The notes: generated from the sequence alone by a model not told the origin. A stretch of DNA of 64,000 bases from JBGVSA01 sp049840475 (GCA_049840475.1 JASGKX010000001.1:1116001-1180000), one strand, 5' to 3'. Shown: positions 53,629 to 63,394, numbered from the stretch's first letter. Made by a program: numbers and translations.

Positions 53629-54404
53629 TGAGTGAGACACATGTCGCCTATCGCAAGGATGGGTCAGTTGGCGTAATTGAACTGGCTCGTCCCGAGAAAC
53701 TTAATGCCCTGATTCCCGAGATGTTGGTTGCCCTTGAGGATATTGCGGACGAAATCGATCGAGATACCGACATACGTGCAGTCGTGCTAACGGGGCAAGG
53801 CAACGCCTTTTGCGTCGGCGCGGATATCAATGTCTGGTCTTCTCTCCAGCCGTTGGATATGTGGCGTCGATGGGTGCGCGACGGCCACCGCATTTTGGAC
53901 AGGCTCGCCGCGCTACGACAACCGGTGGTTAGCGCGGTCAATGGGCCCGCTTTCGGCGGCGGTCTGGAATTGTTGGCCGCCACCGACATCAGGGTCGCAA
54001 GCGACGACGCGGTTTTTGCGTTGCCCGAAGCCTCGATTGCGACTTGTCCGGGGTGGTCCGGTACCCAACGGCTGGCTCGGCAACTAGGGCCTTGCCACGT
54101 CAAATATATGGCTTTGACGGGTAGGCGCATGAGCGCTACGGAAGCGCTCGATATTGGCTTGGTCCAGAAGCTTGCGAGTAAAGAGCAGGTGTTTCCGGAG
54201 GCTATGGAAGTTGCTCGTCAGATCTGCTCGCTAGCCCCGGTGTCGGTCCAGCTTACCAAGCAGCTAATCGATGCCGCCTGGGGGGAGAAAACAGCTTCTA
54301 CGTTGGAGGCGATGGCCGGTGCGCTGGCTGCGACAACCAACGACGCCGCAGAGGGATTAGCGAGTTTTCGTGGGAAGAGAAAGGCGCAGTACGAAGGAGA
54401 TTAG
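53625..54404 (+). CDS. Enoyl-CoA hydratase/isomerase family protein
   Basis: The 259-residue crotonase has GVIELARPEKLNALIPEML, the first oxyanion segment FCVGADINVW, and the second, NGPAFGGGLELLAATDIRVA. ALPEASIATCPGWSGTQRLA carries Glu at the usual first catalytic position. The start is ATG 53625 or 53628, overlapping the CoA-transferase stop. With the transferase and the transporter it suggests uptake and CoA-dependent breakdown of a carboxylic acid. Confidence 0.88.
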   Translation: MMSETHVAYRKDGSVGVIELARPEKLNALIPEMLVALEDIADEIDRDTDIRAVVLTGQGNAFCVGADINVWSSLQPLDMWRRWVRDGHRILDRLAALRQPVVSAVNGPAFGGGLELLAATDIRVASDDAVFALPEASIATCPGWSGTQRLARQLGPCHVKYMALTGRRMSATEALDIGLVQKLASKEQVFPEAMEVARQICSLAPVSVQLTKQLIDAAWGEKTASTLEAMAGALAATTNDAAEGLASFRGKRKAQYEGD

Positions 54405-54573
54405 TTCGATTCTCAAGATTAGCGATCCTGAGCCAGAGTCGTATTTCTCCAATCGTACGAAACCACACTACGGAGGAATTGACTTCTCTTGTTGGCGCTG
54501 AACGACCAGCAGCGGCAAGAAGGGCTGAGCGGGATTGATAGAAAAATTACGTTCGGAAACTGGAGGAGACAAT

Positions 54574-55974
54574 ATGACAGCGAATACCGCGACCGTCGCA
54601 GGTTATGAAAAAGACATCAAGAGTCCCGCATCGACCGTGACAACGGCCGATCTGAAGAGAGCCGCGTGGACATGCTCTCTTGGCAGTGCGCTGGAGTACT
54701 ACGACTTTGCTTTGTACAGCCTTGCGTCTGCACTCATTTTCGGACCGCTGTTCTTTCCTGAACAGACCCCGACGATGGGATTGATTGCGAGTTTTGGTAC
54801 GTACTTCCTGGGATTCGCGGTCAGGCCGCTGGGTGGCATTCTCTTCGGATCGCTAGGGGATAGATTGGGCCGCAAATTTGTGCTGCTGGCGACCGTGCTG
54901 CTGATGGGCGTTGCCAGCACGCTGATCGGTGTGCTGCCCACCTTTGAGACTGTCGGATACTGGGCACCGGCCATGCTGGTTGCGCTTAGACTTCTTCAAG
55001 GACTCGGTGCGGGCGCCGAACAAGCGGGTGCCTCCGTGCTGATGACCGAATACGCTCCGCGCGAAAAGCGAGGGTATTACGCGGCATTGCCATTTCTGGG
55101 AATCCAGATTGGCACGCTGATGGCGACGGGTATCTACCTTCTCTTGTTACTGGGGTCGGACAATATCAGCCAAGGCTGGCTGTGGAGAATTCCCTTTCTG
55201 AGCAGCGTCGCCATCATTGCTGTGGCGGTCTACATCCGGCTGCACTTGAAAGAGTCCCCGTCGTTCGCAAAGCTGGAAGCGCATCAGCAGGTGACTGACA
55301 AACCGCTTGCCAATCTGCTCAAGGGATCGAAGAAAAGTGTCTCGATCGGTATTGGGTTGAGATTGGCAGAGAACGGTGGTTCGTCCATTTTCCAGGCGCT
55401 TGCGATCAGCTACTTGGTAAATATCGTTGGCATGGAAAAGACGACCGGGACGATTTGTCTGCTTGCGGCCGTCGTTGTAGGCGCCATCACAGTCCCGATT
55501 GCCGGCTGGCTTTCCGACAGATTCGGACGGGTTAAGGTCTACCGCGGCTTTGCCCTATTCCAATTGGTTGCTGCGTATCCGGTTTGGTGGGTCTTCAGTC
55601 AAGGGAATCTGATTGCATCGGTAGTGGCCATTTCGCTCGCACTGGGCGTTGGCGCATGGGGGATGTTCGGAGCGCAGGGTGCGTTGATGCCGGAACTGTT
55701 CGGAGCAAAGCACCGGTACATTGGCGTTGCAATGGCCCGTGAGGTGTCCGCCGTGATCGCAGGGGGGATCGCCCCATTGGTCGGATCAGCGATCATTGCA
55801 TGGGTCGTCAGCAATCATGGTGGCGACAAAGCGGCTGGGATTCACGCGTGGATGCCCATCGCAACCTACTTGGCAGGTCTGACGTTGCTCACCGTTATTT
55901 CGACTTTTTTCACGCCCGAGACTCGTGGGCGGGACCTGGATGACGTCAGGGACGCTGTGCAGGAGTTGAAGTAA
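54574..55974 (+). CDS. MHS-type MFS transporter (carboxylate/proton symporter)
   Basis: The 466-residue protein has twelve probable membrane helices. The metabolite:H+ symporter branch is indicated by SLGSALEYYDFALYSLASAL, the motif GSLGDRLGRKFVLLATVLLM, RLLQGLGAGAEQAGASVLMT and GWLSDRFGRVKVY in the second half. These symporters carry dicarboxylates, shikimate, benzoates or osmolytes. The ribosome site GGAGGAGACAAT fixes ATG 54574. It probably imports the substrate for the adjacent CoA-dependent enzymes. Confidence 0.88.
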   Translation: MTANTATVAGYEKDIKSPASTVTTADLKRAAWTCSLGSALEYYDFALYSLASALIFGPLFFPEQTPTMGLIASFGTYFLGFAVRPLGGILFGSLGDRLGRKFVLLATVLLMGVASTLIGVLPTFETVGYWAPAMLVALRLLQGLGAGAEQAGASVLMTEYAPREKRGYYAALPFLGIQIGTLMATGIYLLLLLGSDNISQGWLWRIPFLSSVAIIAVAVYIRLHLKESPSFAKLEAHQQVTDKPLANLLKGSKKSVSIGIGLRLAENGGSSIFQALAISYLVNIVGMEKTTGTICLLAAVVVGAITVPIAGWLSDRFGRVKVYRGFALFQLVAAYPVWWVFSQGNLIASVVAISLALGVGAWGMFGAQGALMPELFGAKHRYIGVAMAREVSAVIAGGIAPLVGSAIIAWVVSNHGGDKAAGIHAWMPIATYLAGLTLLTVISTFFTPETRGRDLDDVRDAVQELK

Positions 55975-56198
55975 TTTCCTTTTCTCTCGGCAGCGTGGCA
56001 TCGCGCTACGTTGCTGAGAGAAATCCCCAAGCCGCCAAGCGGAACCTATCGATACGCAGCACCGTCTGCTTGGTCCCCACGGTGCCCCGATCTTCGTCAC
56101 GATCGCACGCCGTTGGCGCGAATGCGCTATGAGGTGCCACACGTCCGCCTGGAGACGAGCACTGGCGGCCGTCACGGGAGCCGGCCTTCGGCGAGTGG

Positions 56199-56861
56199 TC
56201 AGACGCCTGCCCGTTCCTGTCGCCGCAGGATGACATGCGTGGCTTTCTCTGACGCGACGAACTCAACGCACGCATATCCCAGCGCGCGCAGATCAAGCCC
56301 TTGGAACAGCGATTCTCCCCGGCCGAGCAACACTGGTGAGATAGCAATGTGCAGTTCATCAATGAGGCGCTCACGAAGATACTGACGGATCGTGTCCGGC
56401 CCTCCGCCTATGCGCACGTCCATGCCGGCAGCGGCCTCGCGTGCGCGGTCGAGCGCCTCGCGAATGCCCCCCGTTATAAAGTGAAATGTCGTGTTGCCCT
56501 CCATCTCGATGGGGGGACGAGCGTGGTGGGTGAGGACGAAGACTGGAACGTGATACGGCGGGTTGTCGCCCCACCAGCCCTTCCAGTTCGTGTCCGGCCA
56601 GTCCCCACGAACGGGACCGAACATGTTCCTTCCTAGAATCCAGGCCCCCACATTCTTGAAGCCGCGGGCGGCGAAATCATCGTCGACCCCGGTCGTGCCA
56701 TCGTCATTTCCGAACAATGCCTGCTGGAATGTGCGTGTCGGGACTAGCCATTGATGCAGTTCCGTTCCGCCAATGCCGAGCGGATTGTCGATGTCTTGAT
56801 CGGGGCCCGCTCCATATCCATCGAGCGAGACAGTGAAGCCGTCAACGCGAATTCGAGTCAT
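56199..56861 (-). CDS. Dihydrofolate reductase-family protein (RibD C-terminal type)
   Basis: The 220-residue protein begins MTRIRVDGFTVSLDGYGAGP, with GAWILGRNMFGPVRGDWPD, VPVFVLTHHARPPIEMEGNT, and IGGGPDTIRQYLRERLIDEL for the nucleotide site. It is of the same broad family as the 22095-22646 product but a different subgroup (longer N-terminal half). Function unknown. ATG 56861 is preferred over 56897. Confidence 0.85.
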   Translation of the reverse strand: MTRIRVDGFTVSLDGYGAGPDQDIDNPLGIGGTELHQWLVPTRTFQQALFGNDDGTTGVDDDFAARGFKNVGAWILGRNMFGPVRGDWPDTNWKGWWGDNPPYHVPVFVLTHHARPPIEMEGNTTFHFITGGIREALDRAREAAAGMDVRIGGGPDTIRQYLRERLIDELHIAISPVLLGRGESLFQGLDLRALGYACVEFVASEKATHVILRRQERAGV

Positions 56862-57069
56862 CGTTTGCTCCGTTTCTTCGCAACGAGTCCTGTCCACGCC
56901 GTCGCGACCTTGGTGATCAACGAAGCGACAGCATCGACTTTGCTCTGCCAGATGTTCAGTCCCATAGTGTGCGACGGGTCAATGCTGAAGTTCCGTGATG
57001 CAAAAGTCATTTTCCGGAATCAGGCGCCTGGGCGATTTTCAATCGACGGACACGCTGTGACGTTGGGCC

Positions 57070-57849
57070 TCAACCTGTCGGCGCCCCATCCTTACCGCGC
57101 CCTACCGCATCCGCAAATGCGCGGGCGATATCGGTGGGGAAGGGAAAGACAATGGTCGAGCTGTTCTGAGCGCCGATCACCGCCAGCGTGCCGAGGTAGC
57201 GCAATTGCATGGCCTCTGGCCGCTGGGCGAGTATTTCGGCGGCTTCGAGCAGTTTCTGCGCGGCCTGCTGCTCGCCCTCTGCGCTGATCACCTTGGCGCG
57301 CCGTTCGCGCTCGGCCTCGGCCTGCCGCGCGATGACCCGGACCATGCTCTCGTTCAGGTCGATGTGCTTGATCTGAACGCTGGCGACCTTGATGCCCCAG
57401 GGGTCGGTCTGCGTGTCGAGCAATTCCTGAATGTCATGATTGAGCTTGTCGCGCTCAGAAAGCATTTCGTCCAGGTCATGCTTGCCGAGCACCGAACGCA
57501 ACGTGGTCTGCGCCAGTTCGCTGGTAGCCTGGCCGTAGTTGGCGACCTGAATCACCGACCGCTCAGGGTCCACCACCCGGAAGTACATCACTGCGTTCAC
57601 CTTCACCGAGACGTTGTCATGGGAAATCACGTCCTGCGAAGGGACGTCGAGCACCATTGTCCGCTGGTCGACCCGCACCATCTGTTGCACATAGGGGATC
57701 AGCAGGATCAGGCCGGGTCCCTTGACGCCGGTAAAGCGGCCGAGCGTGAAGACCACGCCGCGTTCGTATTCGCGCAAGATCCGCACTGCCGCGCCCAGCA
57801 GAAAGATGACCAAGGCGATGATTGGGGCAAAGAAAGCGATATTGGCCAT
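57070..57849 (-). CDS. Slipin-family SPFH/band 7 membrane protein
   Basis: The 259-residue protein has an N-terminal membrane segment (IALVIFLLGAAVRIL) and a band 7/stomatin domain (YERGVVFTLGRFTGVKGPGL, QMVRVDQRTMVLDVPSQDVI, VNAVMYFRVVDPERSVIQVA). A C-terminal helix follows (QAEAERERRAKVISAEGEQQ). Slipins oligomerise on membranes and pair with NfeD proteases, which precede it here by 15 bp. Confidence 0.92.
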   Translation of the reverse strand: MANIAFFAPIIALVIFLLGAAVRILREYERGVVFTLGRFTGVKGPGLILLIPYVQQMVRVDQRTMVLDVPSQDVISHDNVSVKVNAVMYFRVVDPERSVIQVANYGQATSELAQTTLRSVLGKHDLDEMLSERDKLNHDIQELLDTQTDPWGIKVASVQIKHIDLNESMVRVIARQAEAERERRAKVISAEGEQQAAQKLLEAAEILAQRPEAMQLRYLGTLAVIGAQNSSTIVFPFPTDIARAFADAVGRGKDGAPTG

Positions 57850-57864
57850 GGTGCGATGTCCTCT

Positions 57865-59250
57865 TCAGTCGTCCACGTCCGTGGCGCGCACGTGCAAGGT
57901 GAGCCCATCGAGTCCGACAATACGAACCCGTTGATCGGCCTTGAGGGGCTCTTCCGCCACCGCGTTCCAGCGCTCGCCCTGAGTGAGTACATGGCCGCTG
58001 CCATCCGACCAATCCATGACCAGTGCGGTTGAACCGATCATGGCCTCGCGGCCGGTTACGCGTTTGCTGTGGCGCGACTTGAGCGCGAGCCGACCAACCA
58101 GCAGCGCCAGCCCCAGCGCGGTAATGGCAATCCCGGCGACCATGGGCCACCACAGCCCAAAGCCGGGCGCCTCGCCGGGCTCCATCAAGAGCATTGCGCC
58201 GAGCACGAAGGCGACCACGCCGCCGATACCGAGCACGCCAGCGGAAGGGATGAAGGCTTCCGACACGATCATCCCGAGCCCGAGCAGGATCAAGCCCAGG
58301 CCGGCAAAGGTAAAGGGCAGCTCAGCCAGCGCGTAGAGGCCCAGCAGCAGGCAGATCGCACCCATGGTGCCGGGCAGGAAGGAACCCGGGATCATGAACT
58401 CCAGCACCAGACCGTAGAAGCCGATCATGATCAGAATCAGGGCGACGTTCGGGTTCGTGATGACACCCAGCATGCGGGTGCGCCAGTCGGGTTCGACCCG
58501 CAGCAGGGTGAGATCGCGGGTGTCGAGTTTCCCGGTGGCTTCGCCGATCTTCACGCTGCGGCCGTCGACCTGTTTCAGAAGATTGTTGACGCTGCCCGCG
58601 AGAATATCGACCACCTTCTGCTTGTAGGCCGCTTCGGCCGACAGGCTCACTGAATCGCGTACCGCCTTTTCGGCCCAGTCGGCGTCGCGCCCGCGAAACT
58701 CGGCGAGCGATCGGATGTAGGCCACGGCATCGTTGATTGCCTTGGTTTCCATCGTGTTGGGCTTGCCGGGCTCCGGCGCGGACTGTTCGGGCCGCTGCCC
58801 CGGCGGCGCGGGTAGCCCGCCGCCGATCGACACCGGCGTTGCAGCGCCGACGTTGGTACCCGGCGCCATCGCAGCGATGTGGCTGGCGTAGAGGATGTAG
58901 GTTCCGGCGCTGGCCGCCCGCGCACCACTCGGGCTGACGTAAGCCAGCACGGGAACGGGCGAGGCGAGGATCGCGCGGATGATCTCGCGCATCGACGTGT
59001 CGAGCCCGCCCGGCGTGTCCATCTGCAGGACCACCACGTTGGCCCGCAGCGCCTTGGCTTGCGCCAGCCCTCGGCTGACATAGTCCGATGCGGCCGGGCC
59101 GATCGCGCCTTCGAGTTCCAGGACAACCGCGACGCGCCCCGCTGCCGCGCTGGCCTGCGCACACACGAAGAGCACGCCCACGGCGAGCAGCAACATAGGG
59201 ATCGAACGGCAGACATTGCGCCTGCATGTCTGCCCGAGCACGCTGATCAT
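57865..59250 (-). CDS. NfeD-family membrane serine protease (long form)
   Basis: The 461-residue protein has a signal peptide (AVGVLFVCAQASAA) and a ClpP/SppA-like protease domain with MDTPGGLDTSMREIIRAI and the nucleophile Ser in SPSGARAASAGTYILYA. Four to five membrane helices follow at about residues 250-385, then a C-terminal OB-fold NfeD domain (GREAMIGSTALVMDWSDGSG). Long NfeD proteins cleave stomatin-like partners; the slipin gene is directly downstream. Confidence 0.92.
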   Translation of the reverse strand: MISVLGQTCRRNVCRSIPMLLLAVGVLFVCAQASAAAGRVAVVLELEGAIGPAASDYVSRGLAQAKALRANVVVLQMDTPGGLDTSMREIIRAILASPVPVLAYVSPSGARAASAGTYILYASHIAAMAPGTNVGAATPVSIGGGLPAPPGQRPEQSAPEPGKPNTMETKAINDAVAYIRSLAEFRGRDADWAEKAVRDSVSLSAEAAYKQKVVDILAGSVNNLLKQVDGRSVKIGEATGKLDTRDLTLLRVEPDWRTRMLGVITNPNVALILIMIGFYGLVLEFMIPGSFLPGTMGAICLLLGLYALAELPFTFAGLGLILLGLGMIVSEAFIPSAGVLGIGGVVAFVLGAMLLMEPGEAPGFGLWWPMVAGIAITALGLALLVGRLALKSRHSKRVTGREAMIGSTALVMDWSDGSGHVLTQGERWNAVAEEPLKADQRVRIVGLDGLTLHVRATDVDD

Positions 59251-59690
59251 GAAGGAAACCTCCTCATGCCTCCTTCAATCATAGTCGCGCGCAAAGATCA
59301 TCTCGGCGGCGCTTGACGCGGCGTACGCATTCATCCTCGGCATGGTGCTGTTGCGCACGCGGCCGACCGGGCGTGCGCTTGGCCGGTCGTACCGCGAAGA
59401 GGCCATGCGCGGACGCCCCCGCTTCGGTGATCGAGCAGACATCACGTCGAATTCGATCCGTTGACGCTGGGTCATGCACCGGTCATGGGCGAACGCTGTT
59501 CATGGTCTTGCCGCACCCGTCCTGATGCCCGATTGCATTTGCACAGAACGGCATGCACCTCGCACGCCACGACCTGTGCGACGCATATGTGTCGATCCAG
59601 CGTTACGTCCGATCGCTGAAATAGAATCGCCCCCGGATCGGTCTAACATACAGGAGACCGCATTCCCGGCGACTGCAATCGAGGCTGGCG
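59251..59690. other. 440-bp divergent intergenic region (nfeD / ECF sigma factor)
   Basis: No supported gene. It must hold the promoters for nfeD and for the sigma factor operon. A GC-poorer patch just before the sigma gene (GCTGAAATAGAATCGC, then CTAACATACAGGAG) is the likely promoter zone, but no clear ECF-type -35 was identified. Confidence 0.4.
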
Positions 59691-60230
59691 ATGACCGACC
59701 CTGACACTGTGCGGCGCTTTGAAGCCCTCGTCCTGCCGCACATGCACTCGGCCTACGATTTCGCCCGCTGGCTCACCCACAACGATCAGGATGCCCGCGA
59801 TATCGTGCAGGACGCCTTTCTTCGGGCATTCCGTTTTTTTGACGGTTTCCACGGCAGCGATGCGCGCCCATGGCTGCTGAGTATCGTGCGCAACACTTTC
59901 TACACCTGGTATGAGCAGAACCGCATGTACTGCGCGCGCGCAGAGGTTTTCGACGAGGTGATTCACGGCCAGTCGCTGGATGCGACTGCCGTGAGCAACG
60001 ATCCGGAAGCGCTCTTGATCCGCCGCGAACGCAATGCCCAGGTTGCCGGCGCGGTGCGGCAACTCCGCATCGAATACCGCGAAGTGATCGTGCTGCGCGA
60101 ACTGGAAGACCTCGCGTATCGCGAGATCGCCAATATTGTCGGTGTTCCGATCGGCACCGTGATGTCGCGTCTCGCGCGAGCGCGCCAACAGCTTGCGGCG
60201 CTGCTGGTTGAAACGGACCGGGAGGGGTGA
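59691..60230 (+). CDS. ECF RNA polymerase sigma factor
   Basis: The 179-residue sigma-70 family protein has region 2 (YDFARWLTHNDQDARDIVQD, AFLRAFRFFDGF, LLSIVRNTFYTWYEQ) and region 4 (LRIEYREVIVLRELEDLAYR, EIANIVGVPIGTVMSRLARA). It lacks regions 1 and 3, as in ECF sigma factors. It overlaps its anti-sigma gene by 1 bp (TGATG), so the two are coupled. Confidence 0.92.
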   Translation: MTDPDTVRRFEALVLPHMHSAYDFARWLTHNDQDARDIVQDAFLRAFRFFDGFHGSDARPWLLSIVRNTFYTWYEQNRMYCARAEVFDEVIHGQSLDATAVSNDPEALLIRRERNAQVAGAVRQLRIEYREVIVLRELEDLAYREIANIVGVPIGTVMSRLARARQQLAALLVETDREG

Positions 60231-61033
60231 TGGATCACGAACAGGCATTGCAGCTACTGCCGGCCTATGTGGACCACGAACTCAGCGTGAGTGAAACGCT
60301 CGTGCTGGAACAGCATTTGTCCGGATGCATATCGTGCCAGCGCGAGTACGAAGCGCAGCGAGGGGTCAGTCGCTTGATCCGCGAGGCTGGCCTGCGCTGG
60401 AACGCGCCAGAGGATCTTGCGGCCGCCATCCGTAGTGCGCTGCCTGCATCCCCGGCACAGAATCGGGGCCAGCCGGGCGGCCGTCATGAGCCCCCCGGAC
60501 GCCGACGCGTCGTCATGTGGCCGCTGGCCGGCACGCTGGCGCTCGGGACATTCGCACTCGGTGTGTTCGCGCTGGTTGCCGCGGCCGTGCTGTACCTATC
60601 GTTGCCGTCGCCTGGACAGCGGCTGGCCGGGGAACTCGTCGACAGCCACATCCGTTCGCTGCAGATGGACCATGCAACCGACGTGGCCTCAAGCGACCGT
60701 CACACTGTCAAACCCTGGTTCAATGGCAGGCTGGATTTCGCGCCACCCGTGGTTGACCTGGCAGCGCAGGGCTATCCGCTGGCGGGCGGGCGGCTCGACT
60801 ACCTGGACGGACGCGCCGTCGCGGTGCTCGTCTATCGCTATCGGCAGCACCCGATCGATCTCTACATCTGGCCGGAAGACGCACCGGGAGCCAGCCCCAA
60901 CGCTGTCGTCCTCAAAGGTTATCGGGTTGCACACTGGCGGATGGCCAGCATGAACTTCTGGGCGATCTCCGACGCCGGCCAGGACGAATTCGACGGCTTC
61001 GTGCGTGCGCTGCGTGCGCAGACAGGTTCCTAG
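60230..61033 (+). CDS. Zinc-finger anti-sigma factor (membrane-anchored)
   Basis: The 267-residue protein starts ATG 60230 with GGAGGGG upstream. The N-terminal ZAS domain has the HxxxCxxC motif (HLSGCISCQ). A membrane helix follows at about residues 95-120 (AGTLALGTFALGVFALVAAA), and then a periplasmic domain (DYLDGRAVAVLVYRYRQHP, HWRMASMNFWAISDAGQDEF). It should hold the sigma factor inactive until a periplasmic or redox signal. Confidence 0.9.
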   Translation: MDHEQALQLLPAYVDHELSVSETLVLEQHLSGCISCQREYEAQRGVSRLIREAGLRWNAPEDLAAAIRSALPASPAQNRGQPGGRHEPPGRRRVVMWPLAGTLALGTFALGVFALVAAAVLYLSLPSPGQRLAGELVDSHIRSLQMDHATDVASSDRHTVKPWFNGRLDFAPPVVDLAAQGYPLAGGRLDYLDGRAVAVLVYRYRQHPIDLYIWPEDAPGASPNAVVLKGYRVAHWRMASMNFWAISDAGQDEFDGFVRALRAQTGS

Positions 61034-61131
61034 CTCGCACCACTTGTCTGGCTCGCCTCTGCCGCATCCGGAATAAACACTCTGCAACGCCGGTCCACCC
61101 GTTCACAGCGCACGCTTTTCGGGAGACCACC

Positions 61132-62067
61132 ATGCCGTCAGATCCGCTGCACAATCCCTCGCGTCGCGATGCCTTGAAATGTCTGGCATTCGGCGGCACC
61201 ACACTGTTTGTCCTGTCAGGCGGCGTACTGACACCACTCGCGTTACACGCAGCCGAAACCGGCGCGCCGGCGTCGTCGGGCACACCGCTTTTCGTACAGA
61301 TAAGCGATTCGCACATCGGTTTTAACAAGGAAGCCAATCCGGACGTAGCCGGCACGCTACGCAAGACCATCGACCTCATCAATGCGATGCCGGCGCGCCC
61401 GACCCTTGCTATTCATACGGGCGATATCACCCATCTTTCAAAACCGGAGGAGTTCGACCTCGCGGGACAGTTGCTGTCCACATTGCAGATTCCCGAGTTG
61501 TACACCGTGCCTGGCGAGCACGATGTGACCGACGGAACTGGCGCCGAGTATTTCCGGCGCTTTGGCAAGGTCTCGGACAACCGTGGCTACTACAGCTTTG
61601 ATCATGGCGGCGTCCACTTCATTGCGCTTGTGAATGTCATGCAGTTCAAGCCGAACGGATTGGGCGCACTCGGCGACGAACAGATCCGATGGCTCGAACT
61701 CGATCTCAAGAGCCGCACGGACAGCACACCCATCGTCGTGTTCACGCACATGCCGCTGTGGACGATCTACGCGCCGTGGGGCTGGGGCACTGGCGACGCC
61801 GCCGCGGCGCTCGCCTACCTGAAACGGTTTGGTTCAGTCACCGTCCTGAACGGCCACATTCACCAGATCGTGTCCAAGGTCGAAGGCAACATGACGTTCC
61901 ACACGGCCCGATCCACCGCATATCCGCAACCCGTGGCCGGAGAAGGTGCGGGGCCGGGGCCGCTGACCGTGCCTCGTGACCAACTGGCCTCAATGCTGGG
62001 CCTGACCCGTGTCGATGTCGTCGCTCATCCGCTGCAGCCAGTATTGCGCGATATGACGCTGGCCTGA
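61132..62067 (+). CDS. Tat-exported metallophosphoesterase
   Basis: The 311-residue precursor has a twin-arginine signal (NPSRRDALKCLAFGGTTLFV). The calcineurin-type motifs are in order: FVQISDSHIGF, AIHTGDITH, VPGEHDVTD (GEHD rather than the usual GNHD), FTHMPLW and LNGHIHQ. It hydrolyses phosphoesters in the periplasm; the substrate is unknown. It lies between the sigma/anti-sigma pair and a cupredoxin gene, with short gaps, and is probably under the same sigma factor. Confidence 0.88.
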   Translation: MPSDPLHNPSRRDALKCLAFGGTTLFVLSGGVLTPLALHAAETGAPASSGTPLFVQISDSHIGFNKEANPDVAGTLRKTIDLINAMPARPTLAIHTGDITHLSKPEEFDLAGQLLSTLQIPELYTVPGEHDVTDGTGAEYFRRFGKVSDNRGYYSFDHGGVHFIALVNVMQFKPNGLGALGDEQIRWLELDLKSRTDSTPIVVFTHMPLWTIYAPWGWGTGDAAAALAYLKRFGSVTVLNGHIHQIVSKVEGNMTFHTARSTAYPQPVAGEGAGPGPLTVPRDQLASMLGLTRVDVVAHPLQPVLRDMTLA

Positions 62068-62093
62068 CGTGCGCACTTTCCTGCAACCGGGGA

Positions 62094-62435
62094 ATGAACA
62101 TGACAACGATCTTCCGTCTGCCGAAGTTGCTGGCCTGTCTTGCACTGATTGCGGCCACGTTGACGGTGGCTCCGGCTGCGTCCGAGGACGCTCCCGCGAT
62201 CAGCATCAAGAACTTCATGTTCCAACCAATGTCGCTGACGGTACGTGCCGGCACCACTGTCGTCTGGAAGAACCTCGACGATGAGCCTCACCTTGTGGTC
62301 AGTGCGGACGGACTGTTCCGTTCGCCCGCCCTCGACCAGGGGGACAGCTTTGAACATCGCTTCGACCAGCCGGGCACTTACGCGATCTTCTGCGGGATTC
62401 ACCCCAACATGCGGGCAACGATCATCGTGCAGTGA
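62094..62435 (+). CDS. Exported cupredoxin (plastocyanin/azurin-like)
   Basis: The 113-residue precursor has a signal peptide (LLACLALIAATLTVAPAAS) and a type 1 copper fold: FMFQPMSLTVRAGTTVVWKN, a His ligand in DDEPHLVVS, and the Cys-His-Met cluster FCGIHPNMRATI. It is a small periplasmic electron carrier or copper-binding protein. It follows the phosphoesterase gene by 26 bp. Confidence 0.9.
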   Translation: MNMTTIFRLPKLLACLALIAATLTVAPAASEDAPAISIKNFMFQPMSLTVRAGTTVVWKNLDDEPHLVVSADGLFRSPALDQGDSFEHRFDQPGTYAIFCGIHPNMRATIIVQ

Positions 62436-62503
62436 AGCGCTCCCATCGCATCGCTGACTCGATGGCAACGCCGTCGTCGTTCAGATGGCGTTGCCAGTTG
62501 GGG

Positions 62504-63394
62504 CTACTCGGCATCTGGCATGCGCAGGGCGTCTACGACGAGGTTCAAGGCAGGGGATGACCGGCGGGTCGCGTAATAGAGGTGATACCCCGGAAAGGTG
62601 ATCGAGAAGTCATCCAGTACGCTGATCAGATGCCCCGTATCGATGTGCGGGCGCGCCATGTCCTCGGGCACCCAGGCGAGTCCAAGCCCCGCAAGCGCAG
62701 CGTCGACAACCTGATGGCTGCGGTTGAAGATCAGACGTCCCTCGACATGAAGGTTGACGGCGCGTTCGGCCACCCGGAACTCCCAGGGCATCAACCCGCC
62801 GTAGGTGGGCAGTCGCAGACCGATGCAGTCATGCCCGGAAAGCTCCTGCGGTGTCAGCGGCGGGGGAAGTCGCGCGAAGTAGCTCGGGCTGCCCACCACG
62901 ACCAGCCGCATGTCCGGCGCGATGCGCACGGCAATCATGTCCTTGGCGACATCCGCGCCAAGCCTGATGCCAATGTCAAAACGCTCCGCGACGATGTCGG
63001 CGAAGCGATTCTCGCTCGAGATCTCCAGCTTGATGTCCGGGTAGCGCGGCAACCAGGGCAACAGGCGCGGCCAGACGATTGACTGCACCGCGTGATCGGT
63101 GGCGTTGATACGCACCGTTCCCGCCGGCTTGCCACGCATCTCGGCAAGCACCAGCAGTTCAGCCTGAATCTCGGCCAGACGAGGCTCAATGGCGCGGTAC
63201 AGATGTTGCCCCGCTTCCGTCGGGGCAATGCTGCGCGTCGTGCGGTTCAGCAGCTTGATGTCGAGCCGCCTCTCCAGCGCCTTGATGGTCTGGCTCAACG
63301 CCGGCTGCGTGACGCCTAGTTGCGCGGCGGCGCGCGTAAAGCTGCCGGCGCGCACCACGCTCGCAAACGCTGCCAGATCGTCGAGTTGCCCCAT
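62504..63394 (-). CDS. LysR-family transcriptional regulator
   Basis: The 296-residue protein has an N-terminal HTH (MGQLDDLAAFASVVRAGSFT, AAAQLGVTQPALSQTIKALE) and a periplasmic-binding-like effector domain (VRINATDHAVQSIVWPRLLP, DIVAERFDIGIRLGADVAKD). It is divergent from the aldo/keto reductase, which it probably controls. A 7-bp inverted repeat lies in between. Confidence 0.92.
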   Translation of the reverse strand: MGQLDDLAAFASVVRAGSFTRAAAQLGVTQPALSQTIKALERRLDIKLLNRTTRSIAPTEAGQHLYRAIEPRLAEIQAELLVLAEMRGKPAGTVRINATDHAVQSIVWPRLLPWLPRYPDIKLEISSENRFADIVAERFDIGIRLGADVAKDMIAVRIAPDMRLVVVGSPSYFARLPPPLTPQELSGHDCIGLRLPTYGGLMPWEFRVAERAVNLHVEGRLIFNRSHQVVDAALAGLGLAWVPEDMARPHIDTGHLISVLDDFSITFPGYHLYYATRRSSPALNLVVDALRMPDAE

